A stretch of 64,000 bases of DNA from Planctomonas psychrotolerans (GTDB taxonomy: Bacteria; Actinomycetota; Actinomycetes; Actinomycetales; Microbacteriaceae): NCBI RefSeq assembly GCF_008642235.1, contig NZ_SJEV01000001.1:1178001-1242000 (forward strand). Direction: 5' to 3'. The translations under genes were made by a program, and so were the position numbers. Each line of letters opens with the position of its first letter. The stretch's first letter is position 1. Below the pieces are notes generated by a model. That model was given only the letters and a program-made list of their open reading frames with translations, did not search any database and was not told where the DNA came from. Of the stretch, positions 25,138 through 33,945 are shown one piece after another.

Positions 25138-26492
25138 GGCTGCCGCCCGAACGGAGGCTGGGGCTCGGAGCGGGCGAGGGACACACCGAGGCCTAGGCCG
25201 TCGATGAGCACGGCCGCGCCCGACTCGAGCGACGCGTTGCCCGCGATGCCCACCACCACCGACCGCAAGCCGTCCACGTACCCGGCGGGCCGCGCCAGCG
25301 GATCGTCGCCGGCCCCGCGGAACACGTCGGTGAGGAGACGCACGTCACCGCCGCCGTGGTCGCCCTCGTCGTTCGCGATCGGCACCTCCCGAGCGTGCTC
25401 CCAGTGGCGCTGCAGCACGAGGCGCTCGCCCTGGGGTCGCACCACTTCGGCGTCGGCACCGCGGGACGCGACACTCGGATCGATCGAATCATCGTCGAGC
25501 ACCGAACCGCGCTCCACGACGGTCAGCTCGGCCCGTCCCTCCGTACCGTTCACCGCGACGACGTAGCCCTCCCACGGCGCATGCGCGTTCAGGGAGTAGG
25601 ACATGCTCGCGCCGTTCCGGTAGTCGACCACGAGCGACAGATTGTCCTCGATCGTGATGCCGCCGGAGAAGACGTCCTGGTCGCGGCGGTAGCCGTCGAA
25701 CTCCTCGTTCTCCAGGTACAGGGCCGCCAGGGCGGGGTTGGTGCGGAGGTCGAGGCTGAACGGGTCGTTCTCGTTGCCATCGATGCTGCCGCGCTCGGGG
25801 CGCTCGCCGAGACCGCGGATGCGGGCGTTGGCGTCGCCGTAGAACCGGAGACCGCCGCTCGCGAACACCCGCACCGGGGCATCGTCGATCCACCAGTTGA
25901 CGAGATCGAAGTGGTGCGAGGCCTTGTGGATGAGCAGCCCGCCGGAGTTGGCCTTGTCCCGGTGCCACCGCCGGAAGTAGTCGGCCCCGTGGTTCGTGTC
26001 GAGCACCCACTCGAAGTGCACGGACGTGACCCGCCCGATGGCCCCGGAGGCGATCAGCTCCTTCAGCGCGCTGTTGCGGGGCGAGTACCGGTAGTTGAAG
26101 GTCACGGTCACGGATCGGCCCGTGCGTTCGACGGCGGCGAGGATCGCCCGGCAGCCCTCCGCATCGATCGTGAGGGGCTTCTCCACCACCACGTCGGTTC
26201 CGGCGTCGAGTGCCCGCACGATCATCGGCGCGTGCGTGACGTCGGGCGACGTGATGATCACCCGGTCGAGGCGGTGCTCGGCGATCATGGCCTCGAGGTC
26301 GTCGGGCGAGTAGGCGGCAGGCGCCGTTCCGCCGGACGCCTCGATGTGCGCCGTGTGCAGTCGCATCCGGCCGGGATTGACGTCGGCGATCGCCAGGAGT
26401 TCCGCCACCTCGGAGTGGTCGCCGAGCATGGCGTCGATGTACATCCGCGCCCGTGATCCGGTACCGACCAGTCCGTAACGAAGCTTCCCCAT
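25134..26492 (-). CDS. Gfo/Idh/MocA family oxidoreductase (long form)
   Basis: A 452-residue protein, longer than the usual 330-400 of this family. The N-terminal Rossmann motif is YGLVGTGSRARMY; VVVEKPLTIDAEGCR holds the conserved EKP lysine, and GGLLIHKASHHFDLVNWW corresponds to the catalytic Asp/His helix of the C-terminal domain. Members oxidise sugars or inositols with NAD(P), often at C3. It is the first gene of the operon with SDR and KdgD and diverges from a LacI gene. ATG 26492 has a good GGAGGGCC ribosome site; the frame upstream of it is not conserved-looking. Confidence 0.85.
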   Translation of the reverse strand: MGKLRYGLVGTGSRARMYIDAMLGDHSEVAELLAIADVNPGRMRLHTAHIEASGGTAPAAYSPDDLEAMIAEHRLDRVIITSPDVTHAPMIVRALDAGTDVVVEKPLTIDAEGCRAILAAVERTGRSVTVTFNYRYSPRNSALKELIASGAIGRVTSVHFEWVLDTNHGADYFRRWHRDKANSGGLLIHKASHHFDLVNWWIDDAPVRVFASGGLRFYGDANARIRGLGERPERGSIDGNENDPFSLDLRTNPALAALYLENEEFDGYRRDQDVFSGGITIEDNLSLVVDYRNGASMSYSLNAHAPWEGYVVAVNGTEGRAELTVVERGSVLDDDSIDPSVASRGADAEVVRPQGERLVLQRHWEHAREVPIANDEGDHGGGDVRLLTDVFRGAGDDPLARPAGYVDGLRSVVVGIAGNASLESGAAVLIDGLGLGVSLARSEPQPPFGRQP

Positions 26493-26549
26493 CGATGGCC
26501 CTCCGGTCGGTTCAACACCGTGTCGTCTGCACACTCGCGTTCGTGCCTA

Positions 26550-26563
26550 AGAAATCGTTTTCT
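26550..26563. promoter_or_regulatory. LacI-type operator between Gfo/Idh operon and its regulator
   Basis: AGAAATCGTTTTCT is a 14-bp palindrome with one mismatched pair and the central CG of LacI operators. It lies in the 167-bp divergent region, placed to control both the catabolic operon and lacI. It matches the site at 27750-27763 at 10 of 14 positions when aligned on the centre. Confidence 0.65.
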
Positions 26564-26659
26564 CGGCGGTATCGCCATTGAATCAGCATCCGGCGGGTCG
26601 GTCAACCGACGCGGTATGGTCGGCGGGAGGACGAGCACCCGGCGGGAAGGCGGAGGGAC

Positions 26660-27691
26660 ATGGCAGCGACGACCCGGTCGACGATCGTCGCGGTCGCCCG
26701 ACGCGCGAACGTGTCGCCCTCCACCGTCTCCCGGGTGATGAACGGCCACACCACGGTCGATCCCGCCATCGCCGAGCGCGTGCGGGCAGCGGCTCAGGAG
26801 CTGAACTACAGCCCCAGCCCGCTCGCGCGGTCCCTGGTGCTCGGACGCACTCAGACCGTGGCGATCCTAGTGCCCGACCTCGCGAACCCCACCTTCCAGG
26901 GCATGCTCCGCGGGCTCAGCCGGGCGGCCGCCCGCAGCAACTACCGCGTGCTCGTGGCCGACTCGCTCGAGACCGTGAGCGAGGAGAGCCTGCTCGCCGG
27001 CGAGCTGCGACGAAGTTCCGATGCGATCGTGCTCTGCGCGCCACGGATGCCGGCCGACCGGCTGCTCGAGGTGATGCCGAGTCTCGCGCCCGCAGTAGTC
27101 ATCAACCGGGACGACCCGCGTCTCGCCGCCCCCACGCTCAGCGCCGACTACGAGGCCGGCATCCGGCCGCTCGCCGAGCATCTCTACGACCTCGGCCATC
27201 GCCGCCTCGCCTACCTCGAGGGCAATCCGCACAGCTCGTCCAACACCTCGCGCCTTCGCGGACTCGATGCGTTCTGCGCCGACCACCCCGACGTGTCGCT
27301 CGATCGGTTGCCCGGCGGCGTCGCGTTCGAGCACGGCTATGCCGCGGCGGATGCGGTGCTCGCGTCATCCGCCACGGGCGTGCTCGCCTTCAACGACCTG
27401 GTGGCCATGGGGTTGCTCGCGGCGATGCACGAACGCGGCGTCGCGGTGCCGCAGGACCTCTCGATCACCGGATTCGACGACATCACCTTCGCCCGCTACA
27501 CCACGCCGGCGCTCACCACCGCGTCGGTGCCCGACGTCGAGCTGGGCGAACAGGCGTGGGTCCGGCTGCACGCCCTGCTCGTCGGGGACGCTCCCGCCGA
27601 CGACGTGCGCGTGCTCCCCCGGCTCGAGGTGCGCGGCAGCACCGGTCCTGCGCCGACGCGGGCGTCGGGTGCGGCCGCATCGTCGGACTGA
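26660..27691 (+). CDS. LacI family transcriptional regulator
   Basis: A 343-residue repressor. The helix-turn-helix is at residues 8-29 (IVAVARRANVSPSTVSRVMNGH) and the hinge helix contains SPLARSLVLGRTQTVAILVP. The periplasmic-binding-protein-like effector domain follows, with GHRRLAYLEG, VLAFNDLVAMGLL and SITGFDDI. It should repress the Gfo/Idh-SDR-kdgD operon, itself and the downstream M24-like gene through the two matching palindromes, released by an unknown sugar or sugar acid. ATG 26660 is preceded by GGAGGGAC. Confidence 0.93.
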   Translation: MAATTRSTIVAVARRANVSPSTVSRVMNGHTTVDPAIAERVRAAAQELNYSPSPLARSLVLGRTQTVAILVPDLANPTFQGMLRGLSRAAARSNYRVLVADSLETVSEESLLAGELRRSSDAIVLCAPRMPADRLLEVMPSLAPAVVINRDDPRLAAPTLSADYEAGIRPLAEHLYDLGHRRLAYLEGNPHSSSNTSRLRGLDAFCADHPDVSLDRLPGGVAFEHGYAAADAVLASSATGVLAFNDLVAMGLLAAMHERGVAVPQDLSITGFDDITFARYTTPALTTASVPDVELGEQAWVRLHALLVGDAPADDVRVLPRLEVRGSTGPAPTRASGAAASSD

Positions 27692-27742
27692 GGCGGCCTC
27701 CGTCGAAGTCCCGGCGCGTTGACGGCCCGTTCGAGCCGCTGC

Positions 27743-27762
27743 TAGCGTCGGGAAACGTTTCC
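27743..27762 (+). promoter_or_regulatory. -10 box overlapped by LacI operator, upstream of the M24-fold gene
   Basis: TAGCGT (27743-27748) fits a -10 box. Directly after it lies GGAAACGTTTCC (27751-27762), a perfect 12-bp palindrome with central CG that covers the expected start of transcription. A bound repressor would block the promoter. Confidence 0.65.
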
Positions 27763-27790
27763 TGAGCATCGGGGACAGACGGGAGTGGGC

Positions 27791-28873
27791 ATGACTACGG
27801 CAGTCGACGCGGAGGTGACCGTCGGATCCGGTGAGCATTCCGCCAAGCGGGAGCGCCTCCTCCGCATCCTCGGCGAGCAGGACGCAAGCGCACTGCTGCT
27901 CACGAGCCCGGGCGCCCTCGCCTGGTACCTGTGCGGGGCGCGGGTGCATGTCTCGCTGGCGGGCGACCCGATCGTGCAGGTGCTCGTGACGCCGGAGGGC
28001 GACACCGTGTTCGCCACCCGCAACGAGGTGGATCGCTTGCGCGCGGAGGAGCTGCCCGCCGGAATCGCCGTGCGCGTGCTGGACTGGCACGAGTCGGCCG
28101 GGCCGATCGCGTCCGAGCTGGGCGGCGACCGGCTCCTCGCGGAGGCCGACATCGCCGCGGAACTGCGTGCCGCGCGCGCCTCGCTGCTTCCCGCTGAGGT
28201 CGATCGGTACGCCGCGCTCTGCCGCGACGCGGCCGACGTCTTCTCCGACGTGCTGCCCGGTCTCACCCCCGGAACGGCCGAGCGCGACGCGACGGCGCTC
28301 GTGGGACGAGCGGTGCTCGAGCGCGGAGCCGACCCGCTCGTGCTCCTCGCGGCGGGCGCCGATCGCCTGGGCTTCCGGCATCCGCTGCCGACGCCCGGCC
28401 CGCTCGGACACCTCGCGATGTTCGTGGTGTGCGCGCGGCGCCACGGCCTCATCGCCAACGTGACGCGCTGGGTGCGTTTCGGTGCGCCGACCGCCGAACA
28501 GCGGGACGCGGAGGCTCGCATCCTGGAGGTGGAGGCCGACTACTTTGCCGCGACGCGCGTCGGCACCACGCTCGCCGAGATTCTCGCCGAGGGTGCCGCG
28601 TCGTATCTCCGTCACGGCTTCGCCGCCACCGAGTGGGAGAACCACCACCAGGGCGGCCCCTGCGGGTACAACGGTCGCGACCCGCGGGCGACCCCGGGCG
28701 CCAAGGACGTGGTCGTGCCGAATCAGGCCTTCGCCTGGAACCCGAGCGCCCCGAACGTGAAGGTGGAGGACACCGTGCTGCTCGGCCCGGACGGCATCCA
28801 GGTGCTCAGCACGTCCGCCTGGCCCACCACCACGGTGCGGGGTCTCCCCCGCCCGTCGGTGCTGGAGCTGTAA
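27791..28873 (+). CDS. M24-family (creatinase/prolidase fold) protein lacking the metal ligands
   Basis: A 360-residue pita-bread-fold protein. The N-terminal domain (LLLTSPGALAWYLCGAR) and C-terminal VEDTVLLGPDGIQVLS match Xaa-Pro aminopeptidase relatives. The dinuclear metal ligands are mostly replaced: the first Asp strand reads MFVVCARRHGL, the second Asp position falls in NVTRW, the GHGIG histidine region is NHHQGGPCGYN, and the first late Glu is Asn (FAWNPS). Only the last Glu (VKVED) remains. It is therefore unlikely to be a metallopeptidase; a metal-free hydrolase like creatinase or a sugar-acid-related role fits its operator. ATG 27791 has GGGAG upstream; GTG 27785 is an alternative. 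Confidence 0.75.
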   Translation: MTTAVDAEVTVGSGEHSAKRERLLRILGEQDASALLLTSPGALAWYLCGARVHVSLAGDPIVQVLVTPEGDTVFATRNEVDRLRAEELPAGIAVRVLDWHESAGPIASELGGDRLLAEADIAAELRAARASLLPAEVDRYAALCRDAADVFSDVLPGLTPGTAERDATALVGRAVLERGADPLVLLAAGADRLGFRHPLPTPGPLGHLAMFVVCARRHGLIANVTRWVRFGAPTAEQRDAEARILEVEADYFAATRVGTTLAEILAEGAASYLRHGFAATEWENHHQGGPCGYNGRDPRATPGAKDVVVPNQAFAWNPSAPNVKVEDTVLLGPDGIQVLSTSAWPTTTVRGLPRPSVLEL

Positions 28874-29014
28874 CCGGGCGCTGGAACCGCAGCCCTGATC
28901 GTTCACCGCGAAGCACGCCACTGGGCAGACTCACGGCATGCTCGCCTCCGACAGCCGCGCGCGCTCGGTCGTCGGCACGCATGCGGCAGGAACATACGTG
29001 AAACATCCGAGAGC

Positions 29015-29020
29015 TACCGT
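29015..29020 (+). promoter_or_regulatory. Putative -10 box (TACCGT) of ppc, leaderless geometry
   Basis: TACCGT lies six bases before the ppc ATG and no Shine-Dalgarno sequence is visible. The preceding 28874-29014 spacer holds nothing else I can support. Confidence 0.45.
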
Positions 29021-29026
29021 TGACCC

Positions 29027-31714
29027 ATGAGTGAATCGACCGCAAGTGGTTCTGTCGACGTCGTCGGGCGCTTCGAGGCCGGGCATCGGATCCCCGGCAC
29101 CATGCGGGCCGACGTGCGTCTTCTGGGCGCCCTGCTGGGTCGCGTCCTGCGCGAGAGCGGATCCGATGGGCTGTACGAGGACGTGGAGCGGCTGAGGCTC
29201 GCGACGATTCAGGCGTACACGGATGAGACGTCCGAGGCTTTCACGCGCGCCGAGGAGATCGTGGAGACCTTCACCATCCAACGCGCGGATGAGGTAGCCA
29301 GAGCGTTCACCGCCTACTTCCACCTCGTGAACCTGACCGAGGAGCACCAACGCGTGCGGGTGCTGCGCGAGCGCGATGGGCAGGCCTTCAGCACCGATCC
29401 GTCGGCCACGGTCGGTAGCGCCTTCGCGCAGCTCAGCGAGGAGATCGGGGTGGATGCCGCAACCGAGCGTCTGCAGACCATGCGCTTCCACCCGGTGTTC
29501 ACCGCGCACCCCACCGAGGCGAGGCGGCGCGCGGTGTCGAGCAGCATCCGCCGGTTGTCGGAACTCCTCGCCGAGCACGACCTCAGCCACGGGAGCACCG
29601 ACGAGAGGCGCATCGAACGCGGGATGCTCGAGGAGGTCGACACCCTATGGCGCACGGCCCCGCTCCGCACAGAGAAGCCTTCGCCGGTCGATGAGGTGCG
29701 CTCCATCATGGCGGTCTTCGACGAGACGCTCTACACGTCGATCCCCGAGGTCTACCAGCGCATCGAGGATGTGCTGCATCGCGAACGCGAGGGCGAGCGC
29801 GAACGCGAGGGCGACGAAGCACCGGTGGTGCGCTCGTTCATCCGCCTAGGCACCTGGGTCGGTGGCGACCGCGACGGCAACCCCTTCGTCACCGCGTCTG
29901 TCACCAAGAAGGCTGCCGGCATCGCGGCCGAGCACGTGCTGCTCGGCCTCGAACGCACCGCGAATCGGGTCGGGCGTGGCCTCACCCTCGACGCGACCAC
30001 GACTCCCCCGACGGACGAGTTGCTCGCGCTCTGGCAGAAGCTGAAGTCCGCGGACGAGGAGGCGGCCAGGGAGGTCGCGAAGCGTTCCCCGAACGAGCCG
30101 CACCGCCGCGTCCTGCTGTTGATCGCCCGCCGCATCGCCGCCACCCGCACCCGCGACGCCGACCTCGCCTACCTCGAACCTGCCCAGTTGCTCGCCGAGC
30201 TCCAGATCGTGCAGCATTCGCTCCTGAGCGCCGGCGCCGGCCGGCACGCATATGGCCAGCTGCAGCAGTTCATCTGGCAGGTGGAGACCTTCGGATTCCA
30301 CCTGGCGGAACTCGAGGTGCGCCAGCACTCGGCCGTCCACCGCTCGGTTCTCGAAGAGATCGAGTCCGGGAACCCGCTCAGCGATGTGGCGGAGGAGGCA
30401 CTCGAGGTGGTGCGCGCGATCGCGCACATCCAGAAACGCTACGGCCCGCGCGCTGCGGGTCGCTACATCGTCTCGTTCACCCAGTCGGCCGAGGACCTCG
30501 CCAACGTGCACCGACTGGCGCGGGCCGCTGTCGGGGCGAACGGCACTCCCCCGGTGCTCGACGTGATCCCGCTCTTCGAGACTTTCGCGGACCTGCAGGC
30601 GGCGCCAGGCATCCTCGCCGAGATCGTGGAGCATGCCGAGTTCGCGGCCAGGCTCGAAGCCAACGATCGTCGCCTCGAGGTGATGCTCGGCTACTCGGAC
30701 TCCTCGAAGGATGTCGGACCCGTCGGCGCGACCCTGGCGCTCTATGAGGCGCAGCGCGAGATCTCCCGATGGGCGATCGACAAAGACATCACCCTCACGT
30801 TGTTCCACGGGCGCGGCGGTGCTTTGGGTCGCGGCGGCGGTCCGGCCAACTCGGCCATCCTCGCGCAGCCGCCGCATTCCGTCGACGGCAGATTCAAGCT
30901 CACTGAACAGGGCGAGGTGATCTTCGCCCGCTACGGCGATCACGACATCGCCATGCGACACATCGACCAGGTCGCCGCGGCCGTGCTGCTCGCCTCCGCC
31001 CCGTCGATCGAGAAGCGCAACGAGGATGCCGCCATCCGGTTCGCGGACGTCGCCGCCACCATGGACGAGACCTCCCGCGCCCGCTTCTTCCAGCTCGTGC
31101 ACGCCCCCGGCTTCGCGCCGTGGTTCGCCACGGTCACGCCGATGGAGGAGGTGGGACTCCTCGCGCTCGGTTCACGCCCGGCCCGCCGCGGCCTGTCGGT
31201 CTCGTCTCTCGAAGACCTCCGCGCCATCCCATGGGTGTTCTCGTGGACCCAGGCTCGCATCAACCTCGCCGGCTGGTTCGGGCTGGGAAGTGCACTGGAT
31301 GCAGTGGGCGACGAAGCACTCCTCACCTCTGCCTACGCGGCATGGCCGCTCTTCCGCACGATGATCGACAACGTCGCGATGGGCCTCGCCAAGTCAGATG
31401 ACCGCATCGCGCGCCTCTTTCTGGCCCTCGGTGATCGTGACGATCTCGCCTCTCTAGTGCTCGAAGAGATGGATCTCACGCGATCATGGGTGATCCGCAT
31501 CGCCGGCGGCGGCGAGTTGCTCGCCAACCGCCCTGTGCTGCAGCGGGCCGTCAAGATGCGCAGCCCCTACGTCGACGCGCTGTCAATGCTTCAGCTGCGG
31601 GCGTTGCGCAGTCTGCGCGAAACACCAGAAGGCACGGCCGCGGATCCCGCGCTGCAGCGGTTGCTGCTGCTCTCGGTCAGCGGGGTCGCGGCAGGGCTGC
31701 AGAACACGGGCTGA
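29027..31714 (+). CDS. ppc: Phosphoenolpyruvate carboxylase
   Basis: An 895-residue anaplerotic enzyme that carboxylates phosphoenolpyruvate to oxaloacetate. His161 in VFTAHPTEARRR and His594 in FHGRGGALGRGGGP are the catalytic signatures; LGYSDSSKDVG and TEQGEVIFARYG are also conserved, and the protein ends in the invariant QNTG. Residues around 250-262 contain an REGEREREGDE charge repeat not typical of the family. It is monocistronic, with its own promoter-like sequence, convergent with the M13 peptidase; the 107 bp between them (31715-31821) show no clear terminator. Confidence 0.97.
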   Translation: MSESTASGSVDVVGRFEAGHRIPGTMRADVRLLGALLGRVLRESGSDGLYEDVERLRLATIQAYTDETSEAFTRAEEIVETFTIQRADEVARAFTAYFHLVNLTEEHQRVRVLRERDGQAFSTDPSATVGSAFAQLSEEIGVDAATERLQTMRFHPVFTAHPTEARRRAVSSSIRRLSELLAEHDLSHGSTDERRIERGMLEEVDTLWRTAPLRTEKPSPVDEVRSIMAVFDETLYTSIPEVYQRIEDVLHREREGEREREGDEAPVVRSFIRLGTWVGGDRDGNPFVTASVTKKAAGIAAEHVLLGLERTANRVGRGLTLDATTTPPTDELLALWQKLKSADEEAAREVAKRSPNEPHRRVLLLIARRIAATRTRDADLAYLEPAQLLAELQIVQHSLLSAGAGRHAYGQLQQFIWQVETFGFHLAELEVRQHSAVHRSVLEEIESGNPLSDVAEEALEVVRAIAHIQKRYGPRAAGRYIVSFTQSAEDLANVHRLARAAVGANGTPPVLDVIPLFETFADLQAAPGILAEIVEHAEFAARLEANDRRLEVMLGYSDSSKDVGPVGATLALYEAQREISRWAIDKDITLTLFHGRGGALGRGGGPANSAILAQPPHSVDGRFKLTEQGEVIFARYGDHDIAMRHIDQVAAAVLLASAPSIEKRNEDAAIRFADVAATMDETSRARFFQLVHAPGFAPWFATVTPMEEVGLLALGSRPARRGLSVSSLEDLRAIPWVFSWTQARINLAGWFGLGSALDAVGDEALLTSAYAAWPLFRTMIDNVAMGLAKSDDRIARLFLALGDRDDLASLVLEEMDLTRSWVIRIAGGGELLANRPVLQRAVKMRSPYVDALSMLQLRALRSLRETPEGTAADPALQRLLLLSVSGVAAGLQNTG

Positions 31715-31821
31715 TCCTCTCGGGCTCTGCGGAACCGCCTTCAGCATCCCGGACAGCTGACCCACGCCTGCTGGTGGTTGTCGCGCTCCATCACCTCTAG
31801 GTCTGCCGGCTCACGCCACGG

Positions 31822-33831
31822 TCACCAGATGCGCACACGCTCGCTCTCGTCGAGCCAGAGCGCGTCGGAGGGGGTGACGCCGTACGCCTCGTAGAACTCG
31901 TCGATGTTGCGCACGATCTGGTTGCAGCGGAACTCGTTCGGCGAGTGCGGATCGATCGCCAGCAGCCGGGCGGCCTCCTCGTCGCGCATCTTCACCTGCC
32001 ACGCCTGCGCCCAGGACAGGAAGAAGCGCTGCGCCCCGGTGAGACCGTCGAGCACCGGCGGCTCGGCCCCGTCGAGTGAGATCCGGTACGCCTTCCACGC
32101 GATCGACAACCCACCGAGGTCGCCGATGTTCTCGCCGATGGTGAGCGCGCCGTTCACGGTGCTGCCCGGGACCTGGGACGGGGTCAGCGCGTTGTACTGA
32201 GCGATCAGCGACGCGGTGCGCTCCTCGAACGAGGCCCGGTCGGCCTCGGTCCACCAGTCGGTGAGCCGCCCGTCGCCGTCGTACTGGGAGCCCTGGTCGT
32301 CGAAGCCGTGCCCGATTTCGTGCCCGATCACGGCGCCGATCGCGCCGTAGTTGGCGGCGTCGTCGCGATCCGCCTCGAAGAACGGGTACTGCAGGATGGC
32401 GGCCGGGAAGACGATCTCGTTGAAGCCGGGGTTGTAGTAGGCGTTCACGGTCTGCGGGGTCATGAACCACTCGTCGCGATCGAGCGGGTTGCCGATCTTG
32501 CCGAGCTCCCGCTGGAACTCGAACTCCGCGGATGCGCGCACGTTGCCCACCAGGTCGGCCGGATCCACCGCGAGCGCCGAGTAGTCGCGCCACTTCACCG
32601 GATAGCCGACCTTCGGGGTGAACCGGTCGAGCTTCTCGAGCGCGCGCTCCTGGGTTTCCTCCGTCATCCAGTCCAGCGAGGTGATCGACGAGCGGTACGC
32701 CTCGACCAGGTTGCCGACCAGCACATCCATGCTCTGCTTCGCCGCGGCCGGGAAGTGCCGCTCCACGTAGATGCGCCCGATGGCCTCGCCCATCGCTCCC
32801 TCCACCAGGGAGACTCCGCGCTTCCAGCGGGCTCGCTGCGAGGGCGTTCCGCTCAGCGTGCGGCCGTAGAAGTCGAAGTTCGCCTCGACGAACGACGACG
32901 ACAGCAGCGACGCGTTCGACCGGATGACCTGCCAGGCCAGCCACGACCGCCACGCGTCGAGTCGGTCCTCGGTGAGGAGACGACCGACGCCCTCGAGGAA
33001 GCTGGGCTCGCGGAGCACGACGGAGTCGAACGAGCCGGCGGGAGCGTCGAGCGCGGTCAGCCAGATGTCGAGCGGGGAGGTCGACCCGTCGCCGGAGTCG
33101 CCCGGCTGCGCCGCCGGCACCAGCTCCGTGACCTCTCGCCAGCTCAGGGGGTTGTAGGTCGCCTGGCTGTCCCGGGTCTTCACGTTGTCCCAGTGCACGG
33201 CCGCGATGTCGGTCTCGAGCTGGAACACGGCGGCGGACTGCTCAGTGGGGTCGGGCAGCGCGGCGAGGCCGAGCATCCGCTCGACGAACGAGCGGTACGC
33301 GTCGCGGATGTCGGCGAACTTCTCCTCGCGGTAGTAGCTCTCGTCGGGCAGGCCGATGCCCGCCTGGTCGAGCTGCACGATGTAACGCTCCGGGTCGCCC
33401 GGGTCGTTGTCGACGAAGACGCCGAGGAAACCGCTCACGTTGGAGCGCTCCAACCGGCCCAGGGTGGCGAGGAACTCGTCGATGGTCGACACCGCCGCGA
33501 CCTGCTCGAGGAGGACGGCGATCGGCTGGGCGCCGAGCTGCTCGATGCGCTCCTCCGCCATGAAGCTCGCGAACAGGTCGCCGAACTTGCGCTCCTCGGT
33601 GCCGGGCTCGGCGTCCTGCGCCTCCTCGATGATTCCCCGCACCGCCTTCTCCGCCTCTTCGGCCAGCAGGAGGAAGGAGCCGTACCGGGCCTTGTCCTCG
33701 GGGATCTCGGTGCGCTCGATCCACTTGCCGTTGACGTGCCGGAAGAGGTCGTCCTGGGGGCGCACCGACTCGTCGAGCTCGTCGATGCGGATGCCGGAGT
33801 TTTCGGAGGTCACGGAGGAATCAGCGCTCAT
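31822..33831 (-). CDS. M13 family zinc metallopeptidase (PepO/neprilysin-like)
   Basis: A 669-residue gluzincin. The zinc site is HEIGH with His504, Glu505 and His508, followed by the third ligand Glu567 in ENIGDLGG; NAYYNPGFNEIVFPAAILQ is the substrate-binding strand. The N-terminus (DDLFRHVNGKWIERTEIP) matches family starts and carries no signal peptide, so like bacterial PepO the enzyme should act in the cytoplasm on oligopeptides. It ends in the usual tryptophan (RVRIW). Minus-strand TAGGCT lies eight bases before ATG 33831, consistent with a very short leader. Confidence 0.95.
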   Translation of the reverse strand: MSADSSVTSENSGIRIDELDESVRPQDDLFRHVNGKWIERTEIPEDKARYGSFLLLAEEAEKAVRGIIEEAQDAEPGTEERKFGDLFASFMAEERIEQLGAQPIAVLLEQVAAVSTIDEFLATLGRLERSNVSGFLGVFVDNDPGDPERYIVQLDQAGIGLPDESYYREEKFADIRDAYRSFVERMLGLAALPDPTEQSAAVFQLETDIAAVHWDNVKTRDSQATYNPLSWREVTELVPAAQPGDSGDGSTSPLDIWLTALDAPAGSFDSVVLREPSFLEGVGRLLTEDRLDAWRSWLAWQVIRSNASLLSSSFVEANFDFYGRTLSGTPSQRARWKRGVSLVEGAMGEAIGRIYVERHFPAAAKQSMDVLVGNLVEAYRSSITSLDWMTEETQERALEKLDRFTPKVGYPVKWRDYSALAVDPADLVGNVRASAEFEFQRELGKIGNPLDRDEWFMTPQTVNAYYNPGFNEIVFPAAILQYPFFEADRDDAANYGAIGAVIGHEIGHGFDDQGSQYDGDGRLTDWWTEADRASFEERTASLIAQYNALTPSQVPGSTVNGALTIGENIGDLGGLSIAWKAYRISLDGAEPPVLDGLTGAQRFFLSWAQAWQVKMRDEEAARLLAIDPHSPNEFRCNQIVRNIDEFYEAYGVTPSDALWLDESERVRIW

Positions 33832-33945
33832 GACAGTCCAGCCTAATCTCGCGGCTCGCGCGCTCCACTACGCTCAACGAGGCGCAGGGCACGAGGCACC
33901 GGCACGAGGCGCGGGGCACCCTCCGCGGGCGGAATGGAGACACAC

